The notes under the pieces: model-generated
Databases searched by the model: none
What the model was told of the DNA's origin: nothing
Seen by the model: the letters and a program-made list of their open reading frames with translations, nothing else
Shown: piece by piece, positions 28,307 to 37,510 of the stretch
Numbering within the stretch: the first letter of the stretch is position 1
How the letters are laid out: each line of letters opens with the position of its first letter
Assembly (NCBI RefSeq): GCF_902833145.1
Contig: NZ_CADFEN010000002.1
Location: 704,702 to 768,701, forward strand
Source of the DNA: Burkholderia sp. BCC0506
GTDB taxonomy: Bacteria > Pseudomonadota > Gammaproteobacteria > Burkholderiales > Burkholderiaceae
Reading direction: 5' to 3'
Length of the DNA stretch: 64,000 nucleotides
Position numbers and translations under genes: made by a program

Positions 28307-29089
28307 TCAACTGCCGTAGATGTCGAAGTCGAAGTACTTCGACGCGAGCCGCTTGTAGGTGCCGTCCTTGACCATGTCGGCGATCGCGCGATCGATCTTC
28401 GCCTTCAGGTCGGTGTCCTCCCGGCGCAAGCCGATGCCGGCGCCGATACCGAGCACCTTTTCGTCGACGAGTTCGGGCCCGACGAACGTGTAGTTCGCGC
28501 CGCGCGGCGATTTCAGGAACCCGATCGCGGCCTGCACTTCGTCCTGGAGCGCCGCGTCGAGGCGGCCGGCGATCAGGTCGGCATACACGCCGTCCTGGTT
28601 CTGGTACGACACGACGTTCGCGCCTTGCTTGCCCCAGTACGCCTTCGCATACGTCTCCTGCGTCGTCCCCTGCTCGACGCCGATCGATTTGCCCTTCAGC
28701 GAGTCGGCCGTCGGCAGCAGCGACGAGCCCTTCTTCACGACGAGCCGCGTCGGCTGGTTGTAGATCTTCGTCGTGAAGCCGATCTGCTGCGCGCGCTGCG
28801 GCGTGATCGACATCGACGACAGCACCGCGTCGAACTTCTTCGCCTTCAGCGCCGGAATCATGCCGTCGAAATCGTTCTCGAGCCACACGCATTTCGCCTT
28901 CAGGCGCGCGCAGATCTCGTTGCCGAGGTCGATGTCGAAGCCGATGAGCTTGCCGTCGGGCGCCTTCGACTCGAACGGCGCGTAGCTGGCGTCGGTGCCG
29001 AAGCGGATCGTGGTCCAGTCCTTCGCGACGGCGGAGCCTGCGGATACCGCGAGCAGGGCGAACGAAACGGCGGCAATCAGTCTTTTCAT
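28307..29089 (-). CDS. Periplasmic polar amino-acid ABC transporter binding protein
   Basis: A 260-residue secreted binding protein of the HisJ/ArgT type. The signal peptide is KRLIAAVSFALLAVSAGSAVA, and the mature protein begins near KDWTTIRFGTDASYAPFES. GFDIDLGNEICARLKAKCVW and AVLSSMSITPQRAQQIGFT are family signatures for lysine/arginine/ornithine binding. AAGGA lies upstream of the ATG at 29089. No permease or ATPase gene is adjacent, so it must work with components encoded elsewhere. Confidence 0.92.
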   Translation of the reverse strand: MKRLIAAVSFALLAVSAGSAVAKDWTTIRFGTDASYAPFESKAPDGKLIGFDIDLGNEICARLKAKCVWLENDFDGMIPALKAKKFDAVLSSMSITPQRAQQIGFTTKIYNQPTRLVVKKGSSLLPTADSLKGKSIGVEQGTTQETYAKAYWGKQGANVVSYQNQDGVYADLIAGRLDAALQDEVQAAIGFLKSPRGANYTFVGPELVDEKVLGIGAGIGLRREDTDLKAKIDRAIADMVKDGTYKRLASKYFDFDIYGS

Positions 29090-29202
29090 GGTGCGTTCCT
29101 TGGCGTGGTGCATCCGGTTTCCGTGCGACACGGTCTCCACGGACACGACCCGCGCCGTGACGCGGTGTCCGCCCGGCCATTAACGCAGAAAATAAAATCA
29201 GA

Positions 29203-29215
29203 GTCCAGAATGGAC
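29203..29215. promoter_or_regulatory. Short palindrome upstream of the binding-protein gene
   Basis: GTCCA-GAA-TGGAC, a perfect 5-bp inverted repeat, lies 114 bp before the start of the amino-acid binding protein and 110 bp before the Xre antitoxin. It may bind a dimeric regulator of either gene. Confidence 0.3.
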
Positions 29216-29265
29216 AAAAAATATCGATTTGTCGGATGTCCGCGCGCGAGTGCTGGATGCGACCC

Positions 29266-29320
29266 TTGCAAAAATACGATAATGGACTAATCTTGTTAGT
29301 AAATTCGTTTCGAGACTAAC
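29266..29320 (+). promoter_or_regulatory. Promoter and operator of the Xre-RES pair
   Basis: TTGCAA (29266) and TAATCT (29288) are 16 bp apart. Overlapping the -10 region is ACTAA-N4-GTTAGT (29286-29300), and a further ACTAAC at 29315-29320 repeats the half-site just before the ATG. Three related half-sites across the promoter suggest autorepression by the antitoxin, as is usual for such pairs. Confidence 0.5.
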
Positions 29321-29324
29321 GATC

Positions 29325-29744
29325 ATGTCACAGCCCGCCTATGAATCGCATTCCGCCGTGCCGCACGCCTCGGTCGCGCAGATGTCGGCCGCCGGGCTAC
29401 GCGCGTTTTTCAACATCGCGCGCGACTGGGAGCTGACGATCGACGAGCAGATCGTGCTGCTCGGGTCGCCCGGCCGCTCGACGTTCTTCAAGTGGAAGGC
29501 CGCACCGGAATCGGCGCGCCTGCCGCGCGACACGCTCGAGCGGCTATCGCTCCTGCTCGGCATCTACAAGGGGTTGCAGATCCTGCTGCCGCAGCCCGCC
29601 GCGGCCGATGCGTGGGTCAAGCGGCCCAACGATGCGGCGCCGTTCGGCGGCAAGCGCGCGCTCGACCGGATGCTGGCCGGCAACGTCGGCGATCTGGTGG
29701 CCGTCCGGCAATATCTCGACGCGATGCGGGGCGGCTGGGCGTGA
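29325..29744 (+). CDS. Xre-type antitoxin with C-terminal toxin-binding (MbcA/ParS) domain
   Basis: A 139-residue protein. The N-terminal helix-turn-helix covers DEQIVLLGSPGRSTFFKWKA, and the C-terminal DUF2384-type domain ends FGGKRALDRMLAGNVGDLVA, the part that plugs the toxin active site in this family. It overlaps the RES gene by 4 bp (GTGA), the coupling expected of a toxin-antitoxin operon. It likely represses its own promoter. Confidence 0.88.
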   Translation: MSQPAYESHSAVPHASVAQMSAAGLRAFFNIARDWELTIDEQIVLLGSPGRSTFFKWKAAPESARLPRDTLERLSLLLGIYKGLQILLPQPAAADAWVKRPNDAAPFGGKRALDRMLAGNVGDLVAVRQYLDAMRGGWA

Positions 29745-30442
29745 CGAGACCGATCGACGTCGCCCGGTGGCCCACGACGACTCTCGACTGGGCACCGGCC
29801 TATCGCGTGATTCCCACCCGTTTCCCGGCCATCAACCTGTTCGACCGCGTCGCGTCGGCGGACGATTTCGACGCGCTCTACGCACTCGAATCGCTGACCA
29901 ACGACCGCATCCGCAACGAAGTCGGCACGCTCGACCTCGTGCCGCCCGCCGAGCGCCGCTACGGGCAGGGCTGGGGGCCGATCATGGCCGCGTTCACGCA
30001 CCTGAACCCGCTGGGCAGCCGTTTTTCCGACGGCAGCTACGGCGTGTTCTACTGCACCCGCTCGCGCGACACGGCGATCGCCGAAACGCGTTATCACAGC
30101 GGGCTGTTCCTCGCCGCGACGAAGGAGCCGCCGATGCGCCAGCAGATGCGGCTCTATACCGTGTTCGCGCACGGCGAAGTGGCCGACGTACGCACGTGGC
30201 CGCAGCGCGATCCCGCGTTGCTGGATCCGGTCGACTACGGCGCGGGGCAGGCATTCGGCCGCGCGGTGCGCAATGCCGGCGGCGCGGGGATCGTCTATCC
30301 GTCGGTGCGCGACCCGCGCGGCGAGTGTCTTGCCGCGTTTCGCACGACGCTGCTGCGCGACTGCCAGCACGCGGCCTATCTCGAATACAACTGGAACGGC
30401 TCGGCCGTCGATGCGGTGTTCGAACTGAATCAGGTCGGCTAG
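29741..30442 (+). CDS. RES-domain toxin
   Basis: A 233-residue RES-domain protein. Conserved blocks are RVIPTRFPAINLFDR near residue 23, RFSDGSYGVFYCTRSRDTAI near 90 and the C-terminal ECLAAFRTTLLRDC. RES toxins resemble ADP-ribosyltransferases and degrade cellular NAD+. The GTG start overlaps the antitoxin stop; no ATG fits. The Xre-RES order is the standard one. Length is slightly above the usual 150-200 residues. Confidence 0.88.
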   Translation: MTRPIDVARWPTTTLDWAPAYRVIPTRFPAINLFDRVASADDFDALYALESLTNDRIRNEVGTLDLVPPAERRYGQGWGPIMAAFTHLNPLGSRFSDGSYGVFYCTRSRDTAIAETRYHSGLFLAATKEPPMRQQMRLYTVFAHGEVADVRTWPQRDPALLDPVDYGAGQAFGRAVRNAGGAGIVYPSVRDPRGECLAAFRTTLLRDCQHAAYLEYNWNGSAVDAVFELNQVG

Positions 30443-30461
30443 CGTTCGCCTGGCCGGCGCG

Positions 30462-31193
30462 TCAGGGCAGCGGCCAGTCGCCTGCGTGGCGCTCGCGCGC
30501 TTCGGCCTGTGTCATCGACCACGTGCGGCCGGTGCGCGGTTCGGCGAGCGTGAGGCGCCCGGCCGGCGCGAACGCACCCGTGTCGATGAACCATTGCGCG
30601 CCGATTCGCTGCGGCGCCCGCACCGGCGTGTGCCCGGTGCAGGTCAGCGACAGTCCGGCCTGCCGTGCCGGATCGGCGAGCCCCTGGACGAGATCGCGCC
30701 CCCAGATCAGCCGCTCGCGCACCTCGTGCGGATAGCTGCCGGTATCGAGATCCGCATCCGAGCCGAAGAATTCCGCATGCAGCACGTTGAAGCGCGCCGG
30801 GCCGTCGCCGACCACGCGCACGAGCGGCAACGCGTCGACGCGCGCCGCATGCGCGTGCAGCCGTTCCGGCGGCAGGTCGGCGCCCCAGTCGCCGCCGATG
30901 CCGCGCCACGCGTCGGGCGGCAGCTTGCCGCGTGCGACGAGGCTCAGCACTTCCTCGTGATTGCCGCGCACGACGTGGCACCACGGCCGGTCGAGCAGGT
31001 CGAGCGCGGCTTCGGAGGCCGGGCCGCGGTCGACGAGATCGCCGACCGAGAACAGCCGGTCGCGCGCCGGATCGAAGCGGACGTCGTGCAGCAGTGCGCG
31101 CAGCACGTCCACGCAGCCGTGCAGGTCGCCGACGACGAAGTCGCGGCCGGCCGTGTTCGCGGGATGGCGGCAGAGCAGGGCAGTGGCAGTCAT
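30462..31193 (-). CDS. Metallophosphoesterase (PrpA/ApaH-like serine/threonine phosphatase)
   Basis: A 243-residue cytoplasmic phosphatase. The di-metal motifs are in order: VVGDLHGC near residue 21, [10 protein letters not shown] near 50, VRGNHE near 75 and CTGHTPV near 187. This pattern fits PrpA-type protein phosphatases or bis(5'-nucleosyl)-tetraphosphatases; the substrate cannot be told from sequence. It is convergent with the RES gene, 19 bp apart. Confidence 0.88.
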   Translation of the reverse strand: MTATALLCRHPANTAGRDFVVGDLHGCVDVLRALLHDVRFDPARDRLFSVGDLVDRGPASEAALDLLDRPWCHVVRGNHEEVLSLVARGKLPPDAWRGIGGDWGADLPPERLHAHAARVDALPLVRVVGDGPARFNVLHAEFFGSDADLDTGSYPHEVRERLIWGRDLVQGLADPARQAGLSLTCTGHTPVRAPQRIGAQWFIDTGAFAPAGRLTLAEPRTGRTWSMTQAEARERHAGDWPLP

Positions 31194-31315
31194 CCCCTTA
31201 TCTTAGGCGCTCGCGCCCATCGCCACGTCACGATGGAATGGCGATAATCGGGGCACGGTACGCGCCGGCGCGGCGCATCGGCCGAACCCTTTCCATCCGC
31301 TTTCGGAACCCTACG

Positions 31316-31969
31316 ATGACGCTTTATCCGCAGGTATTACGCAACCGGCCGCGCATGGTCGCGGCGTTCATCGCCGGCCTGTTGTGCGCGGTGCTGCTGC
31401 CGTTTCCGCTGCGTCCGACCGTACGGGCGTTGATCGGCTGGGATTGCGCGGTCTGGCTGTACCTCGTGCTGATGTGGGTGCGCATGGTCACCGCGCATCA
31501 TCACAAGGTGCGCGAAATCGCGATCCGCGAGGACGAAAACGCGACCACCGTGCTGACCGTCGTGTGCCTCGCGACCGTCGCGAGCGTGGCGGCGATCGCG
31601 ATCGAACTCGCGACCGCCAAGAGCGTCGGCTTCAGCGCGGGGCTCAGCCACTACGCGATCACGGGCGCGACGCTGTTCGGCGCGTGGTTCCTGATCCCGA
31701 CGATCTTCACGCTGCACTATGCGCGGCTCTATTACGGCTCGCCGAGCAGCGATCGGGCGCTCCGTTTCCCGGACCAGCACCCCGAGCCCGACTACTGGGA
31801 TTTCCTGTATTTCGCGTTCACGCTCGCGGTCGCGTCGCAGACGGCCGACGTGTCGCTCGCGAACCGCTCCGCGCGACGCTCGGTGCTCGCGCAGTCGATC
31901 CTGTCGTTCTACTTCAACATGGCCGTGCTCGGCTTGTCGATCAACGTCGCGGCCGGGTTGCTGAGCTGA
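31316..31969 (+). CDS. DUF1345 family membrane protein
   Basis: A 217-residue protein with about five hydrophobic segments ([51 protein letters not shown] and others) and the DUF1345 hallmarks [10 protein letters not shown] and [20 protein letters not shown]. Function is unknown. It ends 6 bp before the convergent GST gene. Confidence 0.88.
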   Translation: MTLYPQVLRNRPRMVAAFIAGLLCAVLLPFPLRPTVRALIGWDCAVWLYLVLMWVRMVTAHHHKVREIAIREDENATTVLTVVCLATVASVAAIAIELATAKSVGFSAGLSHYAITGATLFGAWFLIPTIFTLHYARLYYGSPSSDRALRFPDQHPEPDYWDFLYFAFTLAVASQTADVSLANRSARRSVLAQSILSFYFNMAVLGLSINVAAGLLS

Positions 31970-31975
31970 CGCCGG

Positions 31976-32644
31976 TTACTTGAGCAGGTCGTACCGGCCG
32001 CCGCGCTCCAGTGCGCGCCGGTACGCGGGCCGTGCATGGATCGTGTCGAGAAAGCGCGCGATCGCCGGATATGCGCCGCCGCCGCCGCGCGCGGCCGCGG
32101 CTTCGAGCGGAAAGCTCATCTGGATGTCGGCCGCGCTGAAGCCGTCGCCAGCGAACCAGCCGGTGCGCGCCAGCGCGCCGTCGACATGGCCGAGATGCAG
32201 CGCGATCTGCGGATCGACGAAACCCGACTGCAGCGTCGCGGCGATCTTGCGCGCGATCGGTCGCGCGAAGAACGGCATCGGCGCATGCGCGATCCGCAGC
32301 GCGACGAGCTTGAGCAGCAGCGGCGGCATCGCCGACCCTTCCGCGTAGTGAAGCCAGTACGTGTAGTCGTGCCGCTCGGGCGAGCCGGGCGGCGGCGCGA
32401 GGCGTCCGTTGCCGTAGCGTTCGACCAGGTATTCGATGATCGCGCCCGATTCCGCGAACGTGCGGCCGTCGTCGGTCACGACGGGCGACTTGCCGAGCGG
32501 ATGGATCGCGCGCAATTCGGCCGGCGCGAGCATCGTTTTCGGATCGCGCTCGTAGCGCACGATCGCGTACGGTACATCCAGTTCTTCGAGCAGCCAGAGC
32601 ACACGTTGCGAACGCGAGTTGTTCAGGTGATGGACGGTAAGCAT
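31976..32644 (-). CDS. Glutathione S-transferase
   Basis: A 222-residue cytoplasmic GST. The thioredoxin-like N-terminal domain has NNSRSQRVLWLLEELDVPYA with the likely catalytic Ser, PLGKSPVVTDDGRTFAESGA with the glutathione-binding ES pair, and IIEYLVERYGNG. The helical C-terminal domain includes FSAADIQMSFPLE. The ATG at 32644 aligns with the usual family start; a longer start is possible. The physiological substrate is unknown. Confidence 0.92.
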   Translation of the reverse strand: MLTVHHLNNSRSQRVLWLLEELDVPYAIVRYERDPKTMLAPAELRAIHPLGKSPVVTDDGRTFAESGAIIEYLVERYGNGRLAPPPGSPERHDYTYWLHYAEGSAMPPLLLKLVALRIAHAPMPFFARPIARKIAATLQSGFVDPQIALHLGHVDGALARTGWFAGDGFSAADIQMSFPLEAAAARGGGGAYPAIARFLDTIHARPAYRRALERGGRYDLLK

Positions 32645-32741
32645 GTCGAGGCCGGGAGGGGGCGGGAACGACATCATACCGAGCGCGTGCGACGCATTCG
32701 CGAATCGCGTGGCGCGGCTGGCCGCGGGCCGCATCGAGCCG

Positions 32742-33449
32742 TCATGCGCGCCGCACCGCGATCCACGCGCCCCAGAACAGGCTCGCGAAAAAGCGCAGCG
32801 GCGCATCGAAGCCCGCGTCGCGCAGCAGCGCGAACACGGCTTCCTCGGATGCGGGCGGATCGGCGCCCTGCAGGATTTTCGCGAGTTGCGCGCGCACGGC
32901 CTCGGGCGTGGCGCCCTTCATGCGCCAGCGCTGCTGCCATGCGTCGAGCAGACGAGGGTGGTCCGCGTAGCGGCGATGGTTGCCGGCGAGCACGAGCGGC
33001 GCGCCGGGCTTCAGGCGCCGCGCGATCGCGTGCAGCAGCGCGGCCTTCGCGTCGTCGCCCGGCACATGATGCAGCACGCCGATCAGCGTCGCGCCGTCGA
33101 ACGCGGGTGCATCGGGCAACGCGTCGACGCCATCCTCGACGAAGGCGGTACGCGCGCCGAAACCCGCGGCTTCGACGTTCGAGCGCGCGAGCGCGAGCAT
33201 CGGCGCGGACGGGTCGACGGCCGTGAATTGCCAGCCCGGTTCGAGCGCGGCCGCGACGGAGATTTCCTGGCCCGTGCCGCCCGCGCCCGCGACGAGAATC
33301 CGGGCATCGGTCGCACCGATCGCCGAGGCGAGCACGCAAGCGGCGAGTTCGTGACAGGCATCGTAGCCGGCGAGCGCGATGCGCGATTGCTCGGCGTATT
33401 CATGCGCGCGTGACGGGTCGAATTTCGCGGCGCTGGCGGGAAGCGACAT
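32742..33449 (-). CDS. Class I SAM-dependent methyltransferase
   Basis: A 235-residue cytoplasmic methyltransferase. Motif I is ARILVAGAGGTGQEISVAAA with acidic motif II ending AVDPS, followed by FDGATLIGVLHHVPGDD. GAGGA lies upstream of the ATG at 33449. Its substrate is not indicated by the neighbours. Confidence 0.88.
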   Translation of the reverse strand: MSLPASAAKFDPSRAHEYAEQSRIALAGYDACHELAACVLASAIGATDARILVAGAGGTGQEISVAAALEPGWQFTAVDPSAPMLALARSNVEAAGFGARTAFVEDGVDALPDAPAFDGATLIGVLHHVPGDDAKAALLHAIARRLKPGAPLVLAGNHRRYADHPRLLDAWQQRWRMKGATPEAVRAQLAKILQGADPPASEEAVFALLRDAGFDAPLRFFASLFWGAWIAVRRA

Positions 33450-33762
33450 GGCGGAGTCCTCGGGTAGGGGGCGGGCGACGTGCCCGCGAACGTGACGCAG
33501 AGCGTAGGGGCGGGCGGCCGGCGCAACAAGGCGAGCGGTCATTCCGGTATGCCGACTACCCGGCTCGTCGACGCGTGCCGGCCGCCGGTTTGCGGGGCGG
33601 GCTGCCGGGGTCGATTCGCATTTAAAAATGTCTGACCACGGTGCATCGCGATGGCGAATCCGGCGCATACTCGTTTCTCTCCCCTAGCCTGGCCGTCGCA
33701 TGCCGGGCCCGATGCGCTGCGCCATTGGCGCGGCCATGCCGCTCGGTACGCACGAGGAGCGC
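33450..33762. other. 313-bp divergent intergenic region
   Basis: Holds the promoters of the methyltransferase and the TreZ-like gene; a small AT-rich patch TTTAAAAATG lies near 33620. Nothing else could be supported. Confidence 0.4.
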
Positions 33763-35406
33763 ATGATGTCCGATTGTCCGCACGATCCGTACGCGCAGCA
33801 CTACATCCATTGTTTGCCGTTTGGCGCGCAGCCTTGCGGCGCGCTCTGCACGACGCCGCGCACGCATTTCCGCGTATGGGCGCCCGGCACCACGTACGTC
33901 CAGCTCGAACTCGATACCGGCTACGGCCCGATGCTTGTCCCGATGACGAGCGCCGGCCCGAACTGGTTCGAAGTCTTCGTCGACTGCGGCGCGGGTGCGC
34001 GTTACCGCTATCGTCTCGACGATACCGTGTCGATTCCCGATCCCGCGTCGCGCTCGCAACCCGAAGGGCTCGACGGCCCGAGCGAAGTCGTCGATCCGCG
34101 CGCATTCACGTGGCGCAATACGTTCTGGCGCGGGCGCGCGTGGGAGGACATCGCGCTCTACGCGATCCGCCCGCACGCGGTAGGCGGTTTCGACGCCGTG
34201 CGCCGCCGCCTGCCGCAGCTCGCGCGCCTCGGCGTGACCGCGCTGGAGCTGCTCGCGTCGCCGCACGACAGCCTGCCGTTCGCACCGCTCGCGGCCGAAG
34301 GCGGCCCCGACGCGCTGAAGGCGCTGATCGACGATGCGCACGGCTACGGTCTCGCGGTGCTGCTGGAACTCGACTACGCGCGCTTCGGCAGCGGCACCGA
34401 TGCGCTGCGCCACTACGCGGGGCCGTTCTTCCATACGCGCGACGATCCGCTGCAGGCGGCGCCGCTCGCGCTCGATCATCCGGAAGTCTGCGATTTCTTC
34501 TGCGACAACGCGCTGTACTGGATCGACGAATACCGTTGCGACGGGCTGCGCCTGCGCGAAGCCGACCGGATCGGCGTGTCGTGGTTGCGGGAGATCGCGG
34601 ATCGCGTGCGCGCCGCCGTGCCGGCCGACCGGCTGATTCACCTCGTGCTCGGCAGCGAGCGGCATCCGGCGCATCTCGCCGATACCCATTTCGATGCGCA
34701 GTGGAACGGTTGCGGCGAACGCGCGCTGCACCGGCTCACGGGGCGCGACACGTCGGCGCATGAAGGCATTTCCACGCACCAGTCGATCCATACGCTCGCC
34801 CGCGCGCTGACCGCGGCCGGCGCGGCCTACCAGCCGGCCGCGTCGGTGGACGGGATGACCGCCGACGGCGGACTGTCGCTGACGTCGCTCGTGCTGTCCG
34901 ATGGCGCATGGCGCGACGGCGGCCCCGGCGATCACGGGCAGGCGGCCGGCCTGGCCGCGCTCGCGCTGTCGCTGCTCACGCCGCAGATCCCGCTGATCTT
35001 CGATGAAACCGCGCGCGACCTCGATCGTGCGCATTTCGTGCAATCGGCGCTCGCCGTGCGCGCGAAGCTGATCGCGCCAAGGCTGTCCGATTGCCGGCCG
35101 CAGGACGCGCGCGCGCTGAAGGCGGACGGCGACGGCGATGCCGACGCGCTGTGCGCATCATGGCGGCTCGCCGACGACGAGACGCTGACGATCGCGTTGA
35201 ACCTGTCGCCCGAGACGGTGCGGTTCGACGCACCGGTCGGGCGGGTGGTGTTCGAGACGCCGGCGCGTGCACGCGACCGGGTCGATGAAGGGGAGCTGCC
35301 GCCGTATTCGCTCGTCGCGTGGCTGACGGGCGACGTCAACCGCTACGCGCTGACGCACGACGCGCGTCGCGTCGACGACGGTGCGTGGCGCGGGATGCGA
35401 ACCTGA
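33763..35406 (+). CDS. TreZ-like GH13 protein lacking the catalytic residues
   Basis: A 547-residue protein laid out like malto-oligosyltrehalose trehalohydrolase: an N-terminal CBM48-like domain (THFRVWAPGTTYVQLELDTG), a TIM barrel, and a C-terminal DUF3459-like domain. Landmark TreZ stretches remain (TLARALTAAG, HFDAQWNGCGERALHRLTG, DNALYWIDEY). The GH13 catalytic regions are altered: region I DVVYNH is LELDYAR, region II GLRLDA is GLRLREAD with no nucleophile Asp, region III lacks the Glu (LVLGSERH), and the NHD of region IV is absent. GAGGAG precedes the ATG. It is probably not an active glycosidase; a binding or regulatory role is an inference. True TreZ is usually next to treY/treX, which are not here. 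Confidence 0.78.
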   Translation: MMSDCPHDPYAQHYIHCLPFGAQPCGALCTTPRTHFRVWAPGTTYVQLELDTGYGPMLVPMTSAGPNWFEVFVDCGAGARYRYRLDDTVSIPDPASRSQPEGLDGPSEVVDPRAFTWRNTFWRGRAWEDIALYAIRPHAVGGFDAVRRRLPQLARLGVTALELLASPHDSLPFAPLAAEGGPDALKALIDDAHGYGLAVLLELDYARFGSGTDALRHYAGPFFHTRDDPLQAAPLALDHPEVCDFFCDNALYWIDEYRCDGLRLREADRIGVSWLREIADRVRAAVPADRLIHLVLGSERHPAHLADTHFDAQWNGCGERALHRLTGRDTSAHEGISTHQSIHTLARALTAAGAAYQPAASVDGMTADGGLSLTSLVLSDGAWRDGGPGDHGQAAGLAALALSLLTPQIPLIFDETARDLDRAHFVQSALAVRAKLIAPRLSDCRPQDARALKADGDGDADALCASWRLADDETLTIALNLSPETVRFDAPVGRVVFETPARARDRVDEGELPPYSLVAWLTGDVNRYALTHDARRVDDGAWRGMRT

Positions 35407-35483
35407 ACGCATGAGCCGATGCGCGCGTGAAGCGCCGGCGCCGGGCGCGATCGTGCGCGGCCGCGCTGTCGGCAGGCACCGAA

Positions 35484-36068
35484 TTACCAGAACCCGCGAA
35501 TGCCCGCGACGCCATGCGCGCCGTGACGGCGCGCGTCGTCGAGGTGCGCACGCGTCATGCCGCCGAGCGCGAACACCGGCATCGCGGCCTGCGCGGCCAG
35601 CGCGTCGAATCGCGCCCAGCCGAGCGTCGGCGCACCGGGGTGGCTGAGCGTCGGCAGCACCGGCGACAGCGTGACGAAATCCGCGCCGGCGCGCGCGGCC
35701 AGCAGCAGGTCGTCCTGCGAGTGGCACGCGGCGGATACCCATCGGCCGGCCGGCAGCGGCCGCCGCGCGGCGGCGCGCAACGCGGCGCCGTCGAGATGCC
35801 AGCCGGCGCCGTCGAGCCGCATCACGCCGGCTGCATCGATCGGGCCGTTCAGCATCAGGTGTGCGCCGGCCGCGTCGCAGCGCGCGAGCGCCGCGGCGGC
35901 CAGTGCCGCGAACGCGGTCGCGTCGAGCGATTTCACGCGCAGTTGCACGAGCGTTTCGCCGCGCGCGAGCACGGCCGACAGCCGGTCGAGGAACGCCACC
36001 CGATCGGCCGCCGACGCGGACGCCGGTTCCGGCGTGATCACGCAGCAGCGCGGCAGCGGCGCGCTCAT
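35484..36068 (-). CDS. ThiE/TenI-like thiamine phosphate synthase family protein
   Basis: A 194-residue TIM-barrel protein with the ThiE-type features TLVQLRVKSLDA, GWHLDG, ACHSQDDLLLAARAGADFV and SPVLPTLSHPGAPTLGW. In many beta-proteobacteria this domain is the C-terminal half of a MutT (Nudix) protein; here it stands alone. Because ThiE active-site residues vary and no other thiamine genes are near, thiamine phosphate synthase activity is uncertain. It starts 22 bp after the CorC-type gene on the same strand. Confidence 0.8.
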   Translation of the reverse strand: MSAPLPRCCVITPEPASASAADRVAFLDRLSAVLARGETLVQLRVKSLDATAFAALAAAALARCDAAGAHLMLNGPIDAAGVMRLDGAGWHLDGAALRAAARRPLPAGRWVSAACHSQDDLLLAARAGADFVTLSPVLPTLSHPGAPTLGWARFDALAAQAAMPVFALGGMTRAHLDDARRHGAHGVAGIRGFW

Positions 36069-36090
36069 CGCGCGACGCGGCGAACGGCCG

Positions 36091-37434
36091 TCATTCGTCG
36101 GCCTCTTTCGCGATCTTCGGATAGACGCGCACGAGCACGATGCGCGGCCCGTTCATCTTCTTCACGACGACGTCGAAGCGATCGAACGACACGCGCTGCC
36201 CTTCGGTCGGCAGGTCGCTCAACGCCTGGATCACGAGGCCGCCGACCGATTCCGCGCGGCCTTCGTCGATGTCGATGCCGAGCGCCTGCTCGAGCGACAC
36301 GACGGGCAGGCTGCCCTTGCCCATCAGCGTGCCGTCGTCGAGGCGGCTCCAGTCGGCGTCTCCCTGGCGGAACTCGTCGTGGATCTGGCCGACCAGCGCG
36401 CCGAGCAGGTTGTCGAGCGTCAGGAAGCCGATCGGCTTCTCGCCCTTGTTGCCGACCAGCGCGAAGTGCGGCGCGCCCTTGCGGAAGCGGCGGAACAGCT
36501 CCAGCGCCGGCGTGTCGGGCTTCACGTACTGCACCGGGCGCACGTAGTCGGAGAGATCGTCGAGCGCGGCGCCCGCGTGACGCGCGAGCAGCAGGTCCTT
36601 CAGGTGGATCAGCCCGCTCACCTGTTCGCGCGACGCATCCTCGAACAGCGGATAGCGGCTGAAGCGGTGCCGCGCAACGATCTCCATGTTGTCGGGTAGC
36701 GGCAGGTCGCGGCGCAGGCCGATCATTTCATGGGCCGGCCGCATCAGGTCCGACACGGTCATCGACGAAAAATCGAGCGAATGCGCGAGCGTGTTCCACT
36801 CGTCGTTGCTGTACGTGCCGCGCGCCGGCTGGGCCGCATTGCCGGCCGCGCTGCGGCGGCTGCGCAGGATCAGCTTCAGCTCGTCGGTCGAATAGTGCGC
36901 ATCGCCGCCGTGGTCGGCCGACAGCCCCGCGAGCCGCAGCACCGCGTTCGCGCTGGTGTTGAGCACCCAGATCGCCGGATACATCGCCCAGTAGAACGCA
37001 TACAGCGGCAGCGCGACCCACAGGCCGACCTTCTCCGACTGGCGGATCGCCATCGATTTCGGCGCCAGTTCGCCGACGACGATGTGCAGGAACGAGATCA
37101 GCGAGAACGCGAACACGAGCGAGATCAGGTGCACGACACGCTCGGACTCGACGCCGATCAGGTCGAGCAGCGGGCCGATCAGTTGCGCGAACGCCGGTTC
37201 GCCGACCCAGCCGAGGCCGAGCGACGCGAGCGTGATGCCGAGCTGGCACGCGGAAAGATACGCGTCCAGCCGGCCGTGCACGATCGCGAGGATGCGCCCG
37301 CGCAGGCCGTGCTTGCGGGCGAGGGTCTTGACGCGCGTTGCGCGGAGTTTGACGAGGCCGAATTCGGCCGCCACGAAGAACCCGTTCAGGGCCACCAGGA
37401 ACAACGCGCCGATGAGCGCGAAGATCTGTAACAA
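36091..37434 (-). CDS. CorC/HlyC-type transporter-associated membrane protein (CNNM/UPF0053)
   Basis: A 447-residue inner-membrane protein. Four N-terminal hydrophobic segments form a DUF21 domain (IGALFLVALNGFFVAAEFGL, FSLISFLHIVVGELAPKSMA), followed by two CBS domains (VSDLMRPAHEMIGLRRDLP, YVKPDTPALELFRRFRKGAP) and a C-terminal CorC_HlyC domain (SLPVVSLEQALGIDIDEGRA). Members take part in magnesium/cobalt efflux or membrane damage response. The start is TTG at 37434, supported by GGAG seven bases upstream. Confidence 0.9.
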   Translation of the reverse strand: MLQIFALIGALFLVALNGFFVAAEFGLVKLRATRVKTLARKHGLRGRILAIVHGRLDAYLSACQLGITLASLGLGWVGEPAFAQLIGPLLDLIGVESERVVHLISLVFAFSLISFLHIVVGELAPKSMAIRQSEKVGLWVALPLYAFYWAMYPAIWVLNTSANAVLRLAGLSADHGGDAHYSTDELKLILRSRRSAAGNAAQPARGTYSNDEWNTLAHSLDFSSMTVSDLMRPAHEMIGLRRDLPLPDNMEIVARHRFSRYPLFEDASREQVSGLIHLKDLLLARHAGAALDDLSDYVRPVQYVKPDTPALELFRRFRKGAPHFALVGNKGEKPIGFLTLDNLLGALVGQIHDEFRQGDADWSRLDDGTLMGKGSLPVVSLEQALGIDIDEGRAESVGGLVIQALSDLPTEGQRVSFDRFDVVVKKMNGPRIVLVRVYPKIAKEADE

Positions 37435-37510
37435 AGAATCGCTCCGGTTATGACAGGCCCATCAGTATAGGGCCGGAAAGGAATTTGTAATGTGTCGGAC
37501 GGCCGATCGC

